Origin: JBBQFI01 sp038237805
GTDB taxonomy: Bacteria > Verrucomicrobiota > Verrucomicrobiia > Chthoniobacterales > UBA10450
Direction: 5' to 3'
DNA: 64,000 nt
Assembly: GCA_038237805.1 (NCBI GenBank)
Contig: JBBRYI010000003.1
Location: 124,001 to 188,000, forward strand
The position numbers and the translations under genes were made by a program. A model generated the notes under the pieces. That model was not told the DNA's origin, searched no databases, and saw nothing but the letters and a program-made list of their open reading frames with translations. Positions 60,107 to 64,000 of this stretch are shown here, in pieces; the first letter of the stretch is position 1; the number at the start of each line of letters is the position of its first letter.

Positions 60107-61375
60107 CTAAACAATGATGGTTTGAGCGCGTTCCGGACCCACGCTGACCATTTTGAGTCGAGCTCCGGTTAGCCGGGCAATCAATCTTATGTAATTCCTT
60201 GCTGCCTTGGGTAGATCCGCAAGTTTTTTTGCCGATTGCGTGGAGCGTTTCCAGCCGGGCACCTGCTCGTAAATCGGCTCGCAACTCTGGAGTTGCGCGG
60301 CGTCACACGGCGGAACACTGAGACGTTTTCCGTTTAGACGATAGCCCGTACACACTCGAATCGGATCGACCTCATCAAGTCCATCGAGGTTCGTGATCGC
60401 GAGCTGATCAATGCCATTGATCATGGCTGCATAACGCGTCGCCACCGCATCAAACCATCCACAACGGCGAGCACGGCCGGTCGTCGCTCCGAATTCGCGG
60501 CCCATTTTGTGGAGCATGTTGGCGAAATCCGAATCTTCCGTCGGTAGCGCGCCTTCGCCGACACGCGTGGTGTAGGCCTTCATCACACCGAGAACCAAAT
60601 CCATTCGGTGTGGCGGCACTCCCGAACCGGTGCACGCGCCACCGGCCGTCGTGTTCGAGGAAGTAACGTAAGGATACGTGCCGTGATCGATGTCGAGGAA
60701 TGTTCCCTGGGCGCCTTCGAAAAGAATTTCTTTCCCGCGTTGCAACGCTTGATGCAAATAAACAACGGTATTGGCGACGAAGGGCCGCAGAAATTCTCCG
60801 GCCGCGAGATAACTTTTGTTCACCTCATCGTAAACGATCGGCTGCGCGCCGAGCGCCCGCAGGATGCTGTTATTTTCCTGAATCTTGGCTTCAAGTTTTT
60901 TCGAAAATAGCCGCGGCTGCATCAAGTCGGAGATGCGTAAACCGGTCCGGGCTGCCTTATCTCCATAGGCTGGGCCGATGCCTCGCTTCGTCGTCCCGAT
61001 CCGGGCCACGCCTTTGCGCAATTCACGCTGCTCATCGAGGACGCGATGATAAGGCAGAACCAGATGAGCGCAGTTACTGATGAGCAGATTCTTCTTGATG
61101 GTGACGCCGGCATTTCGCAGACCCGTGATTTCCTTCACCAGCGCGATCGGATCGATGACGACACCGTTGCCGATGACGCAGATTTTCCCGCGTCGTAAGA
61201 TTCCCGAAGGAATCAAATGCAAAACATATTTTAGCCCGCGATGAATGACGGTGTGGCCGGCGTTGTTCCCTCCCTGACTGCGCACGACGATGTTTGCCGT
61301 GCCCGTGAGCACATCGATAATTTTGCCCTTCCCTTCGTCGCCCCATTGCGCACCGATCAGGATTGTGTTCGCCAT
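60107..61375 (-). CDS. purA: Adenylosuccinate synthetase
   Basis: 422 residues from ATG 61375. First committed step to AMP: IMP plus aspartate and GTP. GTP-binding GAQWGDEGKGKIIDVLT at 7-23, VVRSQGGNNAGHTVIHRG, QGTFLDIDHGTYPYVTSSNTT, and GRARRCGWFDAVATRYAAMING are typical. Upstream of uppS in the same direction. No octamer inside. Confidence 0.96.
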   Translation of the reverse strand: MANTILIGAQWGDEGKGKIIDVLTGTANIVVRSQGGNNAGHTVIHRGLKYVLHLIPSGILRRGKICVIGNGVVIDPIALVKEITGLRNAGVTIKKNLLISNCAHLVLPYHRVLDEQRELRKGVARIGTTKRGIGPAYGDKAARTGLRISDLMQPRLFSKKLEAKIQENNSILRALGAQPIVYDEVNKSYLAAGEFLRPFVANTVVYLHQALQRGKEILFEGAQGTFLDIDHGTYPYVTSSNTTAGGACTGSGVPPHRMDLVLGVMKAYTTRVGEGALPTEDSDFANMLHKMGREFGATTGRARRCGWFDAVATRYAAMINGIDQLAITNLDGLDEVDPIRVCTGYRLNGKRLSVPPCDAAQLQSCEPIYEQVPGWKRSTQSAKKLADLPKAARNYIRLIARLTGARLKMVSVGPERAQTIIV

Positions 61376-61569
61376 TTGATTTGAATATTTACCAGGCAAA
61401 AAATTTCCCGACGCATCTGGCAAGACGCAGTCGGGACTTGCCGACGAACGATAGGAAGGGCGCGTTGCTTTTCAAACGCAAACTACGGCGCATGAAATTG
61501 CGGGCGATTTTTGCGTACTGCGGAAGAAAAATATTGCAATCCGATCAGCGGGCGACATAGCTTCCCGCC

Positions 61570-61713
61570 ATGCGCACCATCCTGCTTATCATTCTGGTTC
61601 TTCTGTTGCTCGGGTCATTGCCGGCCTGGCCCTACAGCACAGGCTGGGGTTACTATCCCGGCGGCGGCCTGCTCGTTTTGATTATTTTGATTCTGTTACT
61701 CTGGCGAGCGTAA
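61570..61713 (+). CDS. DUF3309 small membrane protein
   Basis: 47 residues from ATG 61570 to TAA 61711-61713. Two hydrophobic helices bracket a conserved turn with PAWPYSTGWGYYPGGG, the signature of the DUF3309 family. No function is known for the family; members are about 50 residues in many bacteria. It is easy to miss because it is so short. A REP-A variant follows it. Confidence 0.85.
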   Translation: MRTILLIILVLLLLGSLPAWPYSTGWGYYPGGGLLVLIILILLLWRA

Positions 61714-61731
61714 GGCGGCGCGACGCGAAAA

Positions 61732-61762
61732 CGTAGAGGCGCTTGTGCCAGGCGCCGCTACA
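61732..61762. repeat. REP-A variant hairpin
   Basis: GTAGAGGCGCTTGTGCCAGG and CGCCGCTACA form a short stem, the compact form of the family, between DUF3309 and the M23 gene. Confidence 0.6.
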
Positions 61763-61767
61763 AAACT

Positions 61768-62472
61768 TCAGCGCTTGGCTGTCAGGGCTTGCTTCAAAGC
61801 AGCGGCAGATTGTGACGTGCCTTGCGCACGCCGACGGAAATTTCGCGCGCCTTCGACATTGTATTTCGCGTCGTGCGCGAAAGTATTCATCGCGATCGGG
61901 TATGATCTTTTCGCTGTCTGCAAACGGCGATGTGAGAGAAGGAATCTGCTGGGATCGTAATAATTGCTCAGGTCACGACGAAACGCCGCGCGACTCATTC
62001 CAATTTCGAGATTTTTACGAATCTCGAGATGAAGATGCGCGTCGTAGACGCCGTGCGCAGTCCCAATCGTTGCCAATTGTTGACCACGCACGACGCTTTC
62101 GCCGACTCGCACAAGAATTGAATTCAGATGACCGTAAAGCGCGTCGATGTTCTTGACGCTGCCGACTTCACGAAAAGCGTATCGGACGATTACGACATTC
62201 CCCCATCCTAGGTGCACATCGCGGGCAAATACCACCACGCCATCGCCAATGCTATAAACCGGATCGCGGAGATCGGTGTTGCCTCCGCCAAGTCCGTCCC
62301 AATCTTCGCCAAGATGTCCATTGGCGCGAAAACCGCGCGCTTTGTAATAGCCCCTGCCGTCTGGTTTGCCGACAGGAAAATCAAAGCCGTCGGCTAAGCG
62401 CGTAAATGCTGTCTGCGCCTGTGCGGTCACGGCAACGCCGAGAAGCGCGCTCAGAAGAAACTTTTTTACCAT
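61768..62472 (-). CDS. Exported M23-type peptidase
   Basis: 234 residues with a signal peptide (about 1-20). LytM/M23 metallopeptidase pattern: HLGEDWDG with His53 and Asp57, VVFARDVHLGWGNVVIVRY, and the zinc-site HLHLEIR with both His residues. Likely cleaves peptidoglycan cross-links in the periplasm. The C-terminal 70 residues are basic, low in structure, and outside the family domain. Its own transcript, convergent with DUF3309. Confidence 0.88.
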   Translation of the reverse strand: MVKKFLLSALLGVAVTAQAQTAFTRLADGFDFPVGKPDGRGYYKARGFRANGHLGEDWDGLGGGNTDLRDPVYSIGDGVVVFARDVHLGWGNVVIVRYAFREVGSVKNIDALYGHLNSILVRVGESVVRGQQLATIGTAHGVYDAHLHLEIRKNLEIGMSRAAFRRDLSNYYDPSRFLLSHRRLQTAKRSYPIAMNTFAHDAKYNVEGARNFRRRAQGTSQSAAALKQALTAKR

Positions 62473-62548
62473 GGCCGGCGCCGGTTGTATCTAACCGGGC
62501 CGGAATAATCAAGCAATAACTACGGAATTTATGGTAAATGCTCGTTTC

Positions 62549-62950
62549 TCACCCTGTCTTTACTCGCACCACAGGCAACGGAAATCGCAGCCGCATTTCT
62601 TCCCCAAGATAAATCTCTACATGGTGCAACCCGAATTGCTGAAACTGCACGCCCCCGAAGTAATGGACATTCGTGGCATGGCCTTCCATTTCTTTCAGTT
62701 CAAATTCCACCTCGGCTTGAGCGACCACTTGCTGTTCGTCCACTCCAATGATCCGCGACTTCTGCCGAAACTTTCCCATCCCGCCGCACCATCGCGACCA
62801 TATGCAAAGACGCATGTAGTTGATCGGTAGCGTCGGCGTCGGAATTACGTTAAGCACACCGACCAGCGTCTGCATGCCGTTGAACTCGCAGCGCACATCT
62901 TCGCAAAGCACGCAGCTTTGCAGGTCGGGCAGAATCGATTCTGATTCCAT
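62549..62950 (-). CDS. DUF6941-like protein, unknown function
   Basis: 133 residues from ATG 62950, six bases after the uppP stop on the same strand. Pattern: LPDLQSCVLCEDVRCEFNG, then GVLNVIPTPTLPINY, RLCIWSRWCGG, GHATNVHYFGGVQFQQFGLHHVEI and a beta-rich end RLRFPLPVVRV. From memory this is close to the DUF6941 family; no function is known. Three cysteines (SCVLCEDVRC) might bind metal. The longer frame starting inside uppP (63121) is rejected. Confidence 0.72.
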   Translation of the reverse strand: MESESILPDLQSCVLCEDVRCEFNGMQTLVGVLNVIPTPTLPINYMRLCIWSRWCGGMGKFRQKSRIIGVDEQQVVAQAEVEFELKEMEGHATNVHYFGGVQFQQFGLHHVEIYLGEEMRLRFPLPVVRVKTG

Positions 62951-62955
62951 CTTGG

Positions 62956-63825
62956 TTAAAAGAAACCGCGCGCCGCTAAGACGAGCAAAACAATACCGAG
63001 CGCGATTCGATAAATGGCAAATGGAGTGAAGCCTCGGGTGCGCACCCAGCGCATGAACCAGGCGACCACCACGAGCGCGACGACGAACGAAACCGCGAAG
63101 CCGATGGCTAATACGATCCATTCGTGGTTGTTCATCGCCAGAGGTGCAATGGCAGCGTCCCCCGGAGAGCGTTGATGCGGCGCGACGGTTTTCAAAAAAT
63201 CGTAACTCGTCGCCGCCAGCATCGTCGGGATGGACAGGAAAAAAGAAAATTCAAGAGCGGCTGAGCGTGATAATCCTGCTAATTGGCCCGCGGCGATTGT
63301 GCACATCGAACGTGAGGTCCCAGGGAAAATTGCGGAAAGGATCTGCGCCGCGCCGATAAAGGCGGCCTGCGGAAGCGCCATCCTTTCCATCTCCTGAACG
63401 CGCGGCCGATTACAAAACGTATCGACGATCCACATGATTGCACCGCCGATTAGCAGCGCCCAGGCAATCAATGAAATATTTTCCAGGTTATGGCCGATCT
63501 GTTTTTTCAGCGCCCATGCTGGAATCGCGGTGATGACAAAAGCAATTAGAATCAAACTCACCGGATGTGTCAGCACCGAGCGATCGCCGCGCTCGCCATT
63601 CGGAAAGGTGCGGAGAAATTTGGCGATCCGATGACGGAAAAAAATCGGTAGCGCGAGAATCGCTCCGAGCTGAATCACAATCGTGTACATTTTCCAAAAG
63701 CTGCTGTGCAGATCGAGGCTAAACAATGCCTCAACAATTCGCAGGTGAGCCGTTGAGCTTACCGGTAGGAACTCAGTCAACCCTTCCACCACACCGAGCA
63801 ATACAGAGAGAAAATAATCGTTCAC
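62956..63825 (-). CDS. uppP: Undecaprenyl-diphosphatase
   Basis: 289 residues, about eight membrane helices. BacA/UppP family that dephosphorylates C55-PP for reuse as a carrier lipid. EGLTEFLPVSSTAHLRIVE at about 15-33 (the E..P.SS.H motif) and IFPGTSRSMCTIAAG (usual form PGTSRSG) make up the active site. Functionally linked to uppS earlier in the window. On the same strand as the PII gene, 60 bases downstream of it. Confidence 0.95.
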   Translation of the reverse strand: MNDYFLSVLLGVVEGLTEFLPVSSTAHLRIVEALFSLDLHSSFWKMYTIVIQLGAILALPIFFRHRIAKFLRTFPNGERGDRSVLTHPVSLILIAFVITAIPAWALKKQIGHNLENISLIAWALLIGGAIMWIVDTFCNRPRVQEMERMALPQAAFIGAAQILSAIFPGTSRSMCTIAAGQLAGLSRSAALEFSFFLSIPTMLAATSYDFLKTVAPHQRSPGDAAIAPLAMNNHEWIVLAIGFAVSFVVALVVVAWFMRWVRTRGFTPFAIYRIALGIVLLVLAARGFF

Positions 63826-63885
63826 TATTTACAGCAGCCGTTTGGTTGTTTTTTCCGATTTCCGCGATCCGGTTTCCGATTTTGC

Positions 63886-64000
63886 TCACACTGCCTCGGC
63901 GTCGCGTTCTCCAGTTCGAATGCGGATGGCCTGTTCTACTTCGCTCACGAAAACCTTGCCGTCGCCGATCTTTCCGGTCTTTGCCGCGCCCAGGATGGCA
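63886..64000 (-). CDS. glnB: Nitrogen regulatory protein P-II, C-terminal fragment
   Basis: Only the last 37 residues are in the window: AAKTGKIGDGKVFVSEVEQA, then IRIRTGERDAEAV and TGA. This is the conserved PII C-terminal signature, in which the GKIGDGKIF segment binds ATP. The gene enters from the right edge. The T-loop with Tyr51 lies outside, so glnB versus glnK cannot be settled. PII proteins sense 2-oxoglutarate and ATP/ADP. Confidence 0.93.
   Translation of the reverse strand, partial: AILGAAKTGKIGDGKVFVSEVEQAIRIRTGERDAEAV

Noticed and set aside
1..64000. tRNA, rRNA, CRISPR arrays, transposases, phage genes
   Set aside because: I looked for cloverleaf-like stretches, conserved rRNA phrases, regularly spaced repeats and DDE/HUH or tyrosine-recombinase motifs and saw none. 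The repeats present are paired and dispersed, not regularly spaced.

Overview
This window reads as a chromosomal segment of a Gram-negative soil or freshwater bacterium, most likely Verrucomicrobiota (Chthoniobacterales / Spartobacteria-like). That placement is my inference from gene content and protein flavour, not a database result. It has lipid A genes (lpxK, two tandem lpxL-type acyltransferases), an outer-membrane lipoprotein exporter permease, a PEP-CTERM protein, a long cyanobacteria-type IspH, a DUF6941-like protein, and moderately GC-rich DNA with start codons that are often GTG or TTG. There are no rRNA or tRNA genes, no phage genes, no transposase and no CRISPR array.

Layout. 1-3.5 kb (minus): a membrane-protein fragment, a small anchored protein, a dimethylargininase-like enzyme, nadK and tlyA. 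3.5-9.1 kb (mostly plus): a CPBP protease, comF, accD and folC closely packed, then a cupin epimerase and a glycosyltransferase broken by one stop codon. 9.3-16 kb: secreted or exported functions (lipocalin-like protein, LolC/E-type permease, gamma-glutamyltransferase, periplasmic amidase). 16-27.6 kb: an accessory stretch with small hypothetical proteins, a 1150-residue BNR/Kelch/dockerin secreted protein, a frameshifted PEP-CTERM beta-propeller, an SRPBCC protein, a cysteine-synthase homologue and a dicarboxylate symporter with an internal stop. 27.6-43.5 kb: LigD-type polymerase, lpxK, thrB, RNA methyltransferase, dodecin, acetyl-CoA synthetase, a coiled-coil membrane protein, VanX-type dipeptidase, isocitrate dehydrogenase, S9 peptidase, Ku and ispH. 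43.5-64 kb: L,D-transpeptidase, two lipid A acyltransferases, a phosphatase-serine hydroxymethyltransferase fusion, zwf with an opcA-like partner, GT4, a cNMP-binding/DUF4388 regulator, queA, a family 4 uracil-DNA glycosylase, squalene synthase with DUF362, hemW, uppS, purA, DUF3309, an M23 peptidase, uppP and the end of a PII gene.

Functionally the window combines housekeeping and envelope biogenesis. uppS and uppP make and recycle the undecaprenyl carrier; lpxK and the lpxL paralogues finish lipid A; L,D-transpeptidase, VanX and M23 proteins act on peptidoglycan. Ku and LigD-Pol form a two-gene end-joining kit about 13 kb apart. zwf plus the opcA-like gene feed the oxidative pentose phosphate pathway.

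Two things stand out. First, the octamer CCTAACGA (or its complement TCGTTAGG) occurs 37 times by my hand count, about 2 expected, on both strands and mostly inside unrelated genes; this is the strongest unexplained signal. Second, a low-molecular-weight phosphatase is fused in frame to serine hydroxymethyltransferase. The gaps are also filled by hairpin-forming interspersed repeats, some of which have entered coding sequence (folC, lolC, uppS), and at least four genes are broken by single stops or a frameshift.
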